Shown here: piece after piece, positions 35,972 to 45,629 of the stretch | Layout: the number at the start of each line of letters is the position of its first letter | Position numbering within the stretch: the first letter of the stretch is position 1 | Origin: Proteobacteria bacterium ST_bin11 | GTDB lineage: Bacteria > Pseudomonadota > Gammaproteobacteria > Methylococcales > Methylomonadaceae | Direction of reading: 5' to 3' | Length of the DNA: 64,000 nt | Assembly (NCBI GenBank): GCA_002083615.1 | Contig: MSXO01000005.1 | Location: 1-64,000, forward strand | The notes under the pieces: model-generated | Database searches by the model: none | Told to the model about the DNA's origin: nothing | Seen by the model: the letters and a program-made list of their open reading frames with translations, nothing else | Made by a program: the position numbers and the translations under genes

Positions 35972-37360
35972 ATGGGATTGCCGGACCAGTCGCCGCAAAA
36001 TAGAAATTTGCAGTTGGATTTTTTTAGAGGTTTGGCGCTAATCGTGATTTTTATCAATCACATGCCCGATAACCCCTGGCTTTGGTATACCCCTTCTCGA
36101 TTCGGCCTTAGCGACGCGGCAGAAGTGTTCGTATTTTTATCCGGTTTTGCCTCAGCACTGGCCTATGGCCGCTGCTTTGAACGCGCCGGACTCTGGCTGG
36201 GACTGGTTCGCATCCTGCACCGCTGCGTGCAAATTTACTGCGCGCATCTGGCTTCCTTCGTACTGCTGGCTTTGGTTTGCGTGATCGGTAATCGCTGGGT
36301 GCCGGAAATGGATGATATTCAACGCCTGAATATCGCCTATTTTTTTGATGCCACCCAACAAGCCTTGTATGACTTGTTCAGCTTGGCCTATGTACCCAAT
36401 TATTTCGACATCCTACCTATGTATCTGGTGATGATGGTATGGCTGCCGATTTTCTGGGCGTTATCCCGTTTACATGTCGGCCTAGCCTTGGCTTGTTCCG
36501 TCGCACTTTACTGGGCCAGTTTTTACTTTGGCTGGGAACTAACCGCCGATCCGGCTACCGGTCGCCCTTGGTACTTCAACCCTTATAACTGGCAAATTAT
36601 GTTTTTCACCGGTTTCGCCTTCGGTGCCGGCTGGGCAAGGGTTAACGCAAAACAGAACGGGCTGCTGGCGGCCTGCCTCGTGCTAGTCTTGGTGTCAATT
36701 CCCTTGGGCCATGAACCCACTTTTAGCCAAGTTCTGTTCTGGGGCGAACTTCGTGCAACTTTGGAACCTTGGTTGGATAAAAGCCACTTAGGGCCGTTGC
36801 GTTGGGTCCATTTACTCGCGCTAGCGTATGTAATGCATCGCTTGTGCAACTGGCGACCAAAGTGGCTAACCAGCGCGCTCCCAAGCGCCGTTGTCACCAT
36901 GGGCCAACAATCGTTACCAATTTTTCTCTATTCCATGGTGCTTTCTTATGCCGGCGGCATCTGGCTAGATCATTTAGGACGCGACCCATGGACGGCGGCC
37001 TTGGTCAATCTCAGCGGTTTGAGCCTAATGTTACTGGCCGGCCAGTTGATGGCTTGGTTGGATAGCAAACCCTGGAAGTTTTCGCCGACGGAAAGGCTGG
37101 CACAAGGCGACAACAGCGACGATTGGGAGAAATTTAACCCTCCTTATCGTTGGCATGGCCAAGCTTTGGCACTGCCCTGCTTGATCGGTTTGGCGATGCT
37201 GCCAGCCGCGTTGACAAATGCCCAACACTTCGGCGGAGCCATCACGCCAGACCTCGTCGTTCAGTTGCAGGAACCCGCTAGCGAGGCCTTGCAACCGGTC
37301 GAAGCACTGTCGCCAGAAACAGAGGCCGATAAAGTGATCGAGAGCCGACAACAGCTTTAA
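35972..37360 (+). CDS. OpgC-family membrane protein
   Basis: 462-aa inner-membrane protein with about ten helices. The N-terminal motif LQLDFFRGLALIVIFINHMP, the SRFGLSDAAEVFVFLSGFA segment and the overall layout are those of the OpgC/MdoC acyltransferase family, which adds succinyl groups to periplasmic glucans. No opgG or opgH is nearby, so its glucan role is inferred from homology only. ATG at 35972 with AAAGGA 5 nt upstream preferred to 35948. The Pro/Glu-rich C-terminus is extra. Confidence 0.85.
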   Translation: MGLPDQSPQNRNLQLDFFRGLALIVIFINHMPDNPWLWYTPSRFGLSDAAEVFVFLSGFASALAYGRCFERAGLWLGLVRILHRCVQIYCAHLASFVLLALVCVIGNRWVPEMDDIQRLNIAYFFDATQQALYDLFSLAYVPNYFDILPMYLVMMVWLPIFWALSRLHVGLALACSVALYWASFYFGWELTADPATGRPWYFNPYNWQIMFFTGFAFGAGWARVNAKQNGLLAACLVLVLVSIPLGHEPTFSQVLFWGELRATLEPWLDKSHLGPLRWVHLLALAYVMHRLCNWRPKWLTSALPSAVVTMGQQSLPIFLYSMVLSYAGGIWLDHLGRDPWTAALVNLSGLSLMLLAGQLMAWLDSKPWKFSPTERLAQGDNSDDWEKFNPPYRWHGQALALPCLIGLAMLPAALTNAQHFGGAITPDLVVQLQEPASEALQPVEALSPETEADKVIESRQQL

Positions 37361-37918
37361 CGGATTTCGGGCGCATGGCGAGAGCAAAGGCTCATAGGCG
37401 GCCCACAAGTCTTTTGCATTTAAATTAGAAAAACCGGCGGATCAAAAAATTGTCGGTCTGACTGATTAGTTATCGATGTAACTGCTTGCGTTCGTATGCG
37501 GCCGAACTCGCAATCGCTAAAGTGTTTTCGGACTCCCGGCGCTTAGCAAGACATTGTTGGGCGCTGACATTCGTAAAAGAACCTTGGGGTCGATTTAAAA
37601 TCCCTTTCCAATTGCAGTTGGCGCTTTTTGACACTCGCTTTATGAATGGCCTCTTATCGTCCAGCAAAGCGCTAAAACAGCAAAACGGAAATCATGCCGG
37701 CAATTCGCCGTCCGATTCCCAGCCATGAGGCCGGACGAGACCCAGTTGCCGCAATGATAACGATCAGCCAATTCCGGCATCGAAAACCGGTCGGTCTTCC
37801 ACCATTAGGGGAGCGAAAGCCGACAAAAGAGCAGTGACAAGCAATGCTATATAGCAAGATTCCATGGCTATCTTCTGGGGAAGAGCGGATTTGCAGAGCG
37901 GCGGGATGTCAGGTCACT
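37361..37918. other. 558-bp region without a clear gene
   Basis: Between OpgC and the ClC gene, which converge. Two short open frames (37486-37728 plus, 37672-37857 minus) lack ribosome-binding sites and recognisable domains. No hairpin with a T-run was found. Confidence 0.35.
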
Positions 37919-39259
37919 TTAACAAACCCTCTCCTGGCGTCGATCTTTTCGCAAATCGCTTGCCAACAAGGCTTCGTAAACCGGAGGTATTCCCAACCAA
38001 TTTGCGATGAGCAATGCGGTAAAACAGGCGATGAATAGCGGCAGTATCAACACATAATTGCTGGTCATCTCGATGATTAGCACGATAGCCGTTAAAGGCG
38101 CTTGCACCACCGCAGTAAAATAAGCAGCCATGCCGACCACGGCAAATAGCTTTGGGTCGACATTTAATTCCGGGAATAACCCTTGTATAGCTACCCCCAT
38201 AGCCCAACCCAGCAGTGTGCCCAAGACCAGAATCGGCATGAAAATCCCGCCGGCTGCCCCTAAACAAGAGCTACCAATAGTTAGAATAAATCGACTGATA
38301 AAAAACAACCCAATCGTTTCCAATGGTAGCGTCTGACCTTTCAGAATTAAGTTTACAAAATCCTGTCCGCCACCCAACAAGGCCGGGGTTTTCCAAGCTG
38401 CAACGGATAACAATAACGCCAGCGTGATCCACCAAATCCATTTTGGCCAAATGGTCAAAGTAATTAATCGTTGTCCCGTTAGCAGGGCATGGGTGAATAA
38501 ACTTCCCCATAGGGCGGAAAGTATACCCAACGGCACGAAAGCGATCAGAAGACCCATTGGTGGTGTCGTGAAATTATTGAAATGAAAGGCCGGCTGTTGA
38601 CCTAGCGCTGCCCTGCACACCATATCTGCCGTCAGGCATGCGATGGCGGCGGTAAAAAAATCAAGCGTCGAACATCGTCTCTCAAGTTCTTCGAGAACAA
38701 AGGTCAGGCCCGCTAGCGGCGCATTGAATGCGGCAGCAAGTCCGGCTCCACCACCGGCTGCGACCAAAACCGCGTAATCAGCATTTTTTGTATTTGGCCA
38801 CAGGTGTGCGAGCCCTTGTCCTATGGCACTTCCCATGTGTACACAAGGCCCAGCCCGCCCAACTACCAGGCCAGCTACACCGCCGATGATCATGCTAGAA
38901 AACTTGGCGATCAACACCCGCAACCAGCGAAAATGCCGACGTCCTATTAGGATGGCTTTGATATGCGGAATACCGCTGCCGCTGGCCTCTGGAGCCAACC
39001 ATCTGACGAGGCCGACGGCGAAAATCATTGTGACCAGGGTTAAACCCAAGATCAGCCAGGGGCCGCGTTCGATTAGATGAGCGAACGCTAAAAGACCATT
39101 TCTAATTGCCTCGGCACTATCCATCGCAAGCTGAAATAAAACCGAAACACTTCCGGTCAAAAGCCCCAGTAACATAGCCTGCGGTATCAAGCGGTTCTTC
39201 TGCCGATCCACGCCTACCAAGGGTTCGAGTTTGATTTTTGGTTGATCAATTTTCAACAA
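37919..39259 (-). CDS. ClC chloride channel/transporter with altered gate
   Basis: 446-aa ClC membrane protein, about 11 helices. Anion-path motifs are GSGIPH (about 94-99), GRAGP (134-138), GGIFMPILVLG and the Tyr about 428 in PPVYEALL. The external gating glutamate of the usual GREGP is alanine here (codon at 38852-38854, GCT), while the internal proton glutamate pair (FVLEELERR, E190/E191) is kept. In E. coli ClC the equivalent E148A mutation abolishes proton coupling and leaves the ion path open. This protein is therefore predicted to be a passive or differently gated chloride conductor. No CBS domains. It stands alone. Confidence 0.9.
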   Translation of the reverse strand: MLKIDQPKIKLEPLVGVDRQKNRLIPQAMLLGLLTGSVSVLFQLAMDSAEAIRNGLLAFAHLIERGPWLILGLTLVTMIFAVGLVRWLAPEASGSGIPHIKAILIGRRHFRWLRVLIAKFSSMIIGGVAGLVVGRAGPCVHMGSAIGQGLAHLWPNTKNADYAVLVAAGGGAGLAAAFNAPLAGLTFVLEELERRCSTLDFFTAAIACLTADMVCRAALGQQPAFHFNNFTTPPMGLLIAFVPLGILSALWGSLFTHALLTGQRLITLTIWPKWIWWITLALLLSVAAWKTPALLGGGQDFVNLILKGQTLPLETIGLFFISRFILTIGSSCLGAAGGIFMPILVLGTLLGWAMGVAIQGLFPELNVDPKLFAVVGMAAYFTAVVQAPLTAIVLIIEMTSNYVLILPLFIACFTALLIANWLGIPPVYEALLASDLRKDRRQERVC

Positions 39260-39702
39260 GTTGTCCTAAGTGGCAGTACTGTGAACATCGAAATCGAAGT
39301 ACAAAGGTCCATGGACCCAGAAGTTGAAACTGATCGAAGGACCTATCCCCTCTCAGAAGGCGATTGATCGATGGGAACCACGGTCTGTTGCCCGCAAGAC
39401 GATGTCAGCAACCTAATAGAACTAAGGCACACCCAAGCCAAAAAAAACACCTCAGGTCATTTCTTGAAAACATTGTCATTTCCTGTTTCATTTGGTTTTT
39501 TGCTATTCCTATAAGAAAAGAAGCGTGTTCCGTCAGCCAAATAAGGTATCTGTTGAGCTTTATTTCCCGTCAACCCCATGAATCGGAGACAAGCTGAGGA
39601 GTGGGTATGCAAAGTATTGAGAACTTTGCAACCGCATCGAGCAACATCACATCAGTTAAGCCCGGCCTTAGACTTGCCGGAAGACATTATATGCCCGCAT
39701 AA
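39260..39702. other. 443-bp promoter region of the ClC gene
   Basis: Divergent region between clc and the MarR operon. It contains a 12-bp palindrome GGTCCATGGACC at 39306-39317 and A/T-runs, but no gene and no fluoride-riboswitch sequence that I could fold. Confidence 0.4.
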
Positions 39703-39731
39703 TGTTTATGCAAACAATGTTTGTGTAAACA
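39703..39731. promoter_or_regulatory. Tandem palindromic operator upstream of marR-nhaD
   Basis: Two copies of TGTTT-N4-AAACA (39703-39716 and 39718-39731), spaced 15 bp centre to centre, in front of the MarR gene. Each is an imperfect palindrome with arms TGTTT/AAACA. Such duplicated sites suggest binding by two dimers, most simply autoregulation by the MarR product; inference only. Confidence 0.45.
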
Positions 39732-39882
39732 TAAAAACCGACAAGATTGGTTGTTGATTTTCTGTCCAACCCAACCTTGTTTTAGCTAGTGGTGACTAAT
39801 AGAACTAAGAACCCTTGCAGCGATCGGAGCAGAACCCCAGTTTGTTGGATAATGTGCTCTTTGCACAACAATTTTGCCGAGC

Positions 39883-40434
39883 ATGAATCGTCCCTCAAAA
39901 GATAAAACGGCCTTAAAAGCCGCTGACCCAGAAGACGCCAGACAATGGTCACATGAAGTCTTGAAAGAGTTTCGATTAATTTTTAAGGCAGTCCAGCAAC
40001 ATTCTCAGTGGGTCGAAACGCATTGCGGCGTCACCAGCGCCCAACTGTGGGCACTTTGGGAATTAGCAAATAATCCCGGGTTGAAAGTCACTGAGTTGGC
40101 TAGGGCGATGTCGATCCATCATTCCACCGCCTGTAGCATGCTCGACAAGCTCGCCAAGAAAGAATTGATTGTGCGCGAGCGCATTAGCCAGGATCAAAGG
40201 GTTGTCACCGTGACGTTGACTCTGGACGGTATTGCATTGTTAAACCAAGTGCCTTCCCCGCCACAGGGCATTTTGCAACACGCGCTGTTTGATCTACCTG
40301 AAAATGTTTTGAAGTCTCTAGCCAAGAATCTTAATGTATTGGTCAAAGAGATGAAAATTAAGGACGACGAAGCGGCGATGCAGCCGATCAACGCTCTGCC
40401 CAAAAAACCGCCTTCTCGTAGAAGGAAAGCATGA
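39883..40434 (+). CDS. MarR-family transcriptional regulator
   Basis: 183 aa from ATG 39883 (a TTG three codons upstream is possible). Winged-helix core with GVTSAQLWALWELANNPGL, then VTELARAMSIHHSTACSMLDKL and the DQRVVTVTLT wing. The N- and C-terminal helices form the dimer interface, and the C-terminus is Lys/Arg-rich (PPSRRRKA). It likely represses itself and the downstream nhaD-type antiporter gene, which starts 127 bp later, from a tandem palindrome upstream. Confidence 0.85.
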   Translation: MNRPSKDKTALKAADPEDARQWSHEVLKEFRLIFKAVQQHSQWVETHCGVTSAQLWALWELANNPGLKVTELARAMSIHHSTACSMLDKLAKKELIVRERISQDQRVVTVTLTLDGIALLNQVPSPPQGILQHALFDLPENVLKSLAKNLNVLVKEMKIKDDEAAMQPINALPKKPPSRRRKA

Positions 40435-40561
40435 GCAATTTGACCCATCCCACCGATGCGGGAACAGGGTTTGCTTTTAATACATCAATACGGAATAGTG
40501 ATAACTGAGACCGATGAGCGCCTCAGAAAACCAAGACTGTATAACGGATCTAGAAGACTGT

Positions 40562-42004
40562 ATGAAAGATTTAAACAAGATTTTGCTCGGTTGTTTAACG
40601 GCTGCCGGACTCTTTTTATTCCCAAACCATGCGTGGGCTGAGAACTTATCGCAATCTCTGGATTTAAGTGGGCATTGGGTAGGTTACCTATGCGTCGGCC
40701 TGTTTGCGGTCGCCTATATTTTCGTAATACTCGAAGAAGTCTTGGAATTACGCAAATCCAAACCGATGATGTTGGCGGCAGCGCTAATTTGGGTAGCGAT
40801 TGCCCTGGTTTATAAGGACCAAGGCTTGTCGGCGGTCGCGGAAACCGCGATTCGGCAAGATGTATTGGACTACGGCGAATTGTTGTTATTCCTGATCGTC
40901 TCCATTGCTTACATCAACGCCATGGAAGAGCGGCGAGTGTTCGATAGCCTTAGGGCATGGCTGGTTAACAAGGGCTTGAGTTATCGCCAATTGTTTTGGG
41001 TGACCGGCATTCTGGCATTTTTCATCTCCTCGGTATCGAACAACATGACCACGGCGATGTTGATGTGCGCGGTCGTGATGGCGGTGGGTAAAGACAATCC
41101 CAAATTCGTCGGCGTATCGTGCGTCAATACAGTAGTGGCGGCCAATGCCGGCGGTGAGTTTTGCCCATTCGGCGACATTACAACCTTGATGGTCTGGCAA
41201 AAAGGCATCATCGAATTCTGGGCGTTCTTTACCTTGTTTGTGCCTTCGGTGATCAACTTCCTGATTCCAGCTGCCATCATGCATTTTGCCATTCCGAAAG
41301 CCCAGCCAGCGCCCATTCACAGCCAGGTCGTCACGCGTCGCGGTGCCAAGCGCATCGTGGTGTTATTTCTGCTCACCGTTCTGACGGCAGTCGGCTTTCA
41401 GAATAGCCTAAGCATGCCGGCAGCGGTGGGCATGATGGCGGGCCTGACCTATCTGCAATTGTTCGGCTATTTTCTGCATATTACCCACCGCGACGAACCG
41501 GAGTTGGGCCTGGATCCGATGTCCGGCGAGCAGACTCCAGATGCCGACGCCGAGGATAGTTTGCGCTTCGACGTCTTCCATCACTTGGCGCGCATGGAAT
41601 GGGATACCTTGCTGTTTTTTTATGGCGTAGTATTGTGTGTTGGCGGGATGAACTTTCTGGGCTATTTGCGGCATTTATCCGAGTTTCTGTATGGCGAACT
41701 CGGCGCAACGTCTGCCAATATGCTGGTGGGCCTGATTTCGGCATTGATCGACAACATCCCGGTGATGTTTGCAATTTTAGCCATGCGCCCGGAGATGTCG
41801 GAAGGTCAATGGCTGCTGGTAACGCTGACGGCTGGCGTCGGGGGCAGTTTGTTGTCGGTCGGCTCAGCTGCCGGTGTAGCTTTAATGGGCCAAGCCAAAG
41901 GTATTTACACCTTTATGACCCACCTGAAATGGGCGCCGGTAATTGCTCTGGGGTATTTAGGCAGTATAGCCGCGCACTTTATAATGAATGCGGCGCTCTT
42001 TTAA
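40562..42004 (+). CDS. nhaD: Sodium/proton antiporter NhaD
   Basis: 480-aa inner-membrane antiporter of the ArsB/NhaD superfamily, expelling Na+ in exchange for H+. From ATG 40562 it begins with a signal-like helix (LLGCLTAAGLFLFPNHAWA) and has about 12 further helices with family motifs FFISSVSNNMTTAMLM, NAGGEFCPFGDITTLMVW and SALIDNIPVMFAI. An ATG at 40514 would add 16 hydrophilic residues. Likely operon with the MarR gene and the 177-aa membrane protein that follows 73 bp later. Confidence 0.9.
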   Translation: MKDLNKILLGCLTAAGLFLFPNHAWAENLSQSLDLSGHWVGYLCVGLFAVAYIFVILEEVLELRKSKPMMLAAALIWVAIALVYKDQGLSAVAETAIRQDVLDYGELLLFLIVSIAYINAMEERRVFDSLRAWLVNKGLSYRQLFWVTGILAFFISSVSNNMTTAMLMCAVVMAVGKDNPKFVGVSCVNTVVAANAGGEFCPFGDITTLMVWQKGIIEFWAFFTLFVPSVINFLIPAAIMHFAIPKAQPAPIHSQVVTRRGAKRIVVLFLLTVLTAVGFQNSLSMPAAVGMMAGLTYLQLFGYFLHITHRDEPELGLDPMSGEQTPDADAEDSLRFDVFHHLARMEWDTLLFFYGVVLCVGGMNFLGYLRHLSEFLYGELGATSANMLVGLISALIDNIPVMFAILAMRPEMSEGQWLLVTLTAGVGGSLLSVGSAAGVALMGQAKGIYTFMTHLKWAPVIALGYLGSIAAHFIMNAALF

Positions 42005-42077
42005 GCAACAGCCTCATCAAGAGGTCTCACCAATCTTAAAAAATGCATTAACTTAAACCCACTGAGGAATCCAATAG

Positions 42078-42611
42078 ATGTATGACGATGAAAGCCCAAA
42101 AAAACGCCACTTAGGGATTGAGGGCAGCGTGTTTGTATTGCTCATCCTACTGTCACTGGGGGGAATTTTCATTACCGATTTTTCACCTGATGATGGCTAC
42201 GGCTACTGGCTATTGATGGTGTTCGTGTTTGGTTTGTTATCGGTTTTTGTATCCTGGTTGCAAACCAAACGGAAAGACCTGGATTTTGGCGATATTCTCA
42301 AGGCCCAAGGTATGCATTGGCTGCATACCATTCTCGCGGTTGGCGCCGCTGCGTTATTGAATAAATCGGGACAACTGCAAGGACTCAGCGCAGACCTGGT
42401 GATTTTATTGATTTTAGGCTTGTCCACGATGCTGGATGGCTACCATATAGGTTGGCAATTCAGCATGCTCGGGCTTTTCCTGATCGGCTGTACCATCATT
42501 ATTGGCTATGTTGATCCGTTTATGTGGGCCTGCGTAGGGCTGGCGGTGGTGGTGATTGTTGGCGCATTATTGAAAGGCTTGTCGCTCCGAAATGAAGAAG
42601 ATTCACTTTGA
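42078..42611 (+). CDS. Membrane protein downstream of nhaD
   Basis: 177-aa protein with about five membrane helices (about 17-34, 43-61, 80-96, 103-120, 128-170 in two parts). Its N-terminus is Asp/Glu/Lys-rich (YDDESPKKRH). Family not recognised; conserved position behind nhaD would suggest an accessory role, but that must be checked in other genomes. Ribosome-binding site is GAGGAA ahead of the ATG. Confidence 0.65.
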   Translation: MYDDESPKKRHLGIEGSVFVLLILLSLGGIFITDFSPDDGYGYWLLMVFVFGLLSVFVSWLQTKRKDLDFGDILKAQGMHWLHTILAVGAAALLNKSGQLQGLSADLVILLILGLSTMLDGYHIGWQFSMLGLFLIGCTIIIGYVDPFMWACVGLAVVVIVGALLKGLSLRNEEDSL

Positions 42612-42862
42612 GCAGCGTGATGGTTATCAATAGCGGACGTCATGCATGCGCTCAAAGCTTGATTTAGTTCATTCAGCACTAAACGCCGCATCGCATTTGC
42701 GGTGTCCCTGTAGTCAGTCACCACCACCATGCCTTTCTTGACTGTTCCGTATGATGGCTAAGCCGGCGAACAACACCTTATGCTTCAAAAAGCCGGCTTG
42801 GCAGGTTGCGGATTCGATACTCTGATATACCAGCAACCCCTTGGACTTAGCCCTTTCAACCT

Positions 42863-44152
42863 TCAATCCAAGCGCGAGACCTTCATCGGCTCTTTCATCG
42901 TCAACGCCACCAACATCGACAGAGCTGCGCAGGCGCTGACGTAATAAGCAAACCATTCCGGGTGGCCGACGCTTTTCAGCCAGAGCGCGAGATATTCAGC
43001 GCTGCCGCCGAATATTGCCACAGTCAGGGCGTAAGGAAAGCCAACGCCTAAGGCCCGGATATGCACCGGAAACAATTCGGCTTTCACAATGGCATTGACC
43101 GACGAGTAGCCGGAGACTATCAATAAGGCACAGATATACCAAAACAGCGCGGATTCCATCGTGCTCGCGCGACCTAATAAGTCAAGCAATGGTGCGGTAA
43201 ACAGGGTTGCGCCAGCACCAAACCCGATCAGCATCGTCCGCCGCCCGACATAATCGGAGATCAGACCGAACAGCGGTTGAATCAACATAAATACAAGCAA
43301 CGCGAAGGTGCAAATCGTGGTGGCGTCATCCTTGCTAAATCCCGTGGTGTTGACCAAGTACTTTTGCATATAGACGGTAAAGGTGTAGTACGACAAGGTC
43401 CCGCCGGCGGTCAAGGCCACCACGGTCATTACCGGTTTGGGATAGTTCAGCAATTCGCGGAGATTGGGGTGCCGGGCCGGAAAAGTATGCTGCTCGACAA
43501 AGGCCTTGGTTTCGGCCATGTTACCGCGCAATCCCATTGCCACAACCGCCAGCAAACCGCCGACGATAAAGCCGATACGCCAACCCCAAGCGTGCAGTTG
43601 CTCGCTACTCAACAGGCATTTTTGTAAGAGCATCAATAAACCCAACGCCAGGATTTGCCCGAGTACGATAGTGACATATTGAAAGCTGGAGTAATAGCCG
43701 CGTCGGTGCGGTACCGCCATTTCACTAAGATAGGTAGCGGAACTGCCATACTCGCCACCGATACTGAAGCCCTGCAGCATCCGGGCGAACAGCAACAAGG
43801 CCGGCGCCCACATACCGATCACCGCATAGCCCGGTGTACAGGCAATGATTAACGAGCCGAGGCACATTAGAGTGACCGAAAACAGCAAGGCACTTTTGCG
43901 GCCCTTGCGGTCCGCCAGGCTACCCAACCACCAACCACCCAAGGGTCGAAAGACAAAGCCCACGGCAAATATCGCCGCATTGTTCAGCAACTGGGCGGTT
44001 TCATCGGCTTCCGGGAAAAAAGCGGGGGCAAAGTACAGGGCAAACGCGGCGTAAATGGCCCAATCAAAATACTCCACCAGGTTGCCAACCGAGCCGCTGA
44101 AGATATTGAATAGACGCCTTTGTTCAGAATGCGGGTCAGTGGGTTTGGACAT
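42863..44152 (-). CDS. MHS-family MFS transporter (KgtP/ProP-like)
   Basis: 429-aa inner-membrane symporter with 12 helices. MHS signature features: GSVGNLVEYFDWAIYA (about 16-31), RPLGGWWLGSLADRKGRK (motif A, split) and GGEYGSSATYLSE. This family moves dicarboxylates, proline/betaine or similar metabolites with protons. The substrate is not fixed by sequence. No neighbouring metabolic gene gives a hint. The nearest gene on the same strand, DUF2835, lies 220 bp upstream. Confidence 0.9.
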   Translation of the reverse strand: MSKPTDPHSEQRRLFNIFSGSVGNLVEYFDWAIYAAFALYFAPAFFPEADETAQLLNNAAIFAVGFVFRPLGGWWLGSLADRKGRKSALLFSVTLMCLGSLIIACTPGYAVIGMWAPALLLFARMLQGFSIGGEYGSSATYLSEMAVPHRRGYYSSFQYVTIVLGQILALGLLMLLQKCLLSSEQLHAWGWRIGFIVGGLLAVVAMGLRGNMAETKAFVEQHTFPARHPNLRELLNYPKPVMTVVALTAGGTLSYYTFTVYMQKYLVNTTGFSKDDATTICTFALLVFMLIQPLFGLISDYVGRRTMLIGFGAGATLFTAPLLDLLGRASTMESALFWYICALLIVSGYSSVNAIVKAELFPVHIRALGVGFPYALTVAIFGGSAEYLALWLKSVGHPEWFAYYVSACAALSMLVALTMKEPMKVSRLD

Positions 44153-44372
44153 ATCACTTAAGCCAATGAGTTTTTAACCATCTTAACCTGCTCAAACCCA
44201 ATATCCGCAGGATTTCTCAAAGGGCCGCCATTCGCGAGCCGACGGGAGCTACTAGTTCGCGTTGCATATCGAACGCCAAAGAGGCCACGCAGGGGCGAAC
44301 TCATTCGCCTTTTTGCCAGCATTGAAACCCACAAGCGAATGAACTCGAATCTACAGCGGGTTCGCTGAATCG

Positions 44373-44600
44373 TTACAGCAATTTTTTGATGCCAACAAAC
44401 TTATTGCCGGCAGCCAGTTCCATTTCAAAATGGCCCTGAATTCCCGTCTTAGTTAGGTAGCGTTGAATATTGCCTGCCGGAAACACGACGCGCCGGCCAT
44501 CGTCGGCAATAGTGACTACGGTTTTGGCGATGCCTTGATAGACGGCCAGATATTGGTCGTAACTGAGATCGAGCTTAAAGCGAATGAATTGATTGGTCAT
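44373..44600 (-). CDS. DUF2835 family protein
   Basis: 75-aa cytoplasmic protein of the DUF2835 family of gammaproteobacteria: FKLDLSYDQYLAVYQGIA, VTIADDGRRVVFPAGNIQRYLT and GHFEMELAAGNKFVGIKKL. Small beta-rich domain, function unknown. It follows htpX by 41 bp, with the htpX terminator in between. Confidence 0.85.
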   Translation of the reverse strand: MTNQFIRFKLDLSYDQYLAVYQGIAKTVVTIADDGRRVVFPAGNIQRYLTKTGIQGHFEMELAAGNKFVGIKKLL

Positions 44601-44630
44601 AAAAAAACCGCGCCGGAAGATCCGGCGCGG
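44601..44630 (-). terminator. Rho-independent terminator of htpX
   Basis: Perfect 9-bp stem CCGCGCCGG/CCGGCGCGG with a 5-nt loop, followed on the minus strand by seven T (complement of A 44601-44607). It lies 11 bp past the htpX stop and abuts the DUF2835 start codon. Confidence 0.85.
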
Positions 44631-44641
44631 CCGAGGAGCAT

Positions 44642-45517
44642 TTAACGCATGTTTTGCAAGGCAGCGATGCGTTCATCCAAAGGCGGGTGGCTCATGAACA
44701 AACGTTGCACGCCGCCGCCATTGATCCCAAACGCCGCCAATTCTCCGGGCAATTCGGCCGGTTCATGCGAACGTTGCAAGACCTGCAAGGCACCGATCAT
44801 TTTTTGCCGACCGGCCAGATTGGCACCGCCGGCATCCGCGCGGAATTCCCGATAACGCGAGAACCACATTACCAGCATGGAAGCCAAAATCGACAAGGCA
44901 ATCTGTGCGATCATCTGCGTGATGTAATAGGCCGGCCCGTAACCTCGTTCGGTTTTGAACACCAGTCTGTCCACCAGATGGCCAATGACAGTGGCGAAGA
45001 AGTACACAAAGGTGTTCACCACACCTTGCATCAAGGCCATGGTGATCATGTCGCCGTTGGCGACGTGACTGATCTCGTGGCCGACCACAGCTTCCACTTC
45101 ATCCGCATTCATGCTGCGCAGCAGGCCGGTGCTGACCGCCACCAGGGCATTGTTGCGGCTGGCACCGGTGGCAAAGGCGTTGGCTTCTGGGGCATCGAAG
45201 ATACCGACTTCCGGCATGCCGATCCCGGCTTGGCGAGCTTGGCGCTCAACCACGCTGATTAGCCATTGTTCGGTTTGATTTTGCGGACGCTCGATCACAT
45301 GTACGCCCATCGCGCTCTTTGCCGACCATTTGGACATAAACAGCGAAATTAATGAACCGGTCATACCGATTACCGCCGACATAGCCAGCAGGGCTTCGAG
45401 GTTCAAGTTGACACCTTGAGCATCCAGGGCGCCTTTCAAACCTAAGACATTAAATATGATGCTGATCGCAATCATAATGGCCACGTTGGTGGCCAGAAAT
45501 AGCAATATTCTCATCAT
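44642..45517 (-). CDS. htpX: Membrane-bound zinc metalloprotease HtpX
   Basis: HtpX degrades misfolded inner-membrane proteins, acting with FtsH. The 291-aa protein has membrane helices at about 3-23 and 42-62, the HExxH zinc motif (H147 E148 H151 in VGHEISHVANGD), two further helices at about 158-180 and 195-215, and the third ligand Glu in EFRADAGGA. Full length. Family members are often heat- or envelope-stress-induced; no such promoter is visible. Confidence 0.96.
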   Translation of the reverse strand: MMRILLFLATNVAIMIAISIIFNVLGLKGALDAQGVNLNLEALLAMSAVIGMTGSLISLFMSKWSAKSAMGVHVIERPQNQTEQWLISVVERQARQAGIGMPEVGIFDAPEANAFATGASRNNALVAVSTGLLRSMNADEVEAVVGHEISHVANGDMITMALMQGVVNTFVYFFATVIGHLVDRLVFKTERGYGPAYYITQMIAQIALSILASMLVMWFSRYREFRADAGGANLAGRQKMIGALQVLQRSHEPAELPGELAAFGINGGGVQRLFMSHPPLDERIAALQNMR

Positions 45518-45629
45518 GGCGTAACTTTCCTGTGTTGTTATAAAGTGGGTTTAATCTGGGGAGCCGAAAGATTAAATTCAAGACTATAGAGTGTTAACAT
45601 CTGCCAAAGTTTACTTGAGGGACATAAAA

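Noticed and set aside
37486..37857. Short frames on both strands between OpgC and ClC
   Set aside because: Overlapping each other, without ribosome-binding sites or domains.
39260..39400. Fluoride riboswitch in front of the ClC gene
   Set aside because: I could not find the conserved core; the protein is also not of the fluoride-specific ClC type.
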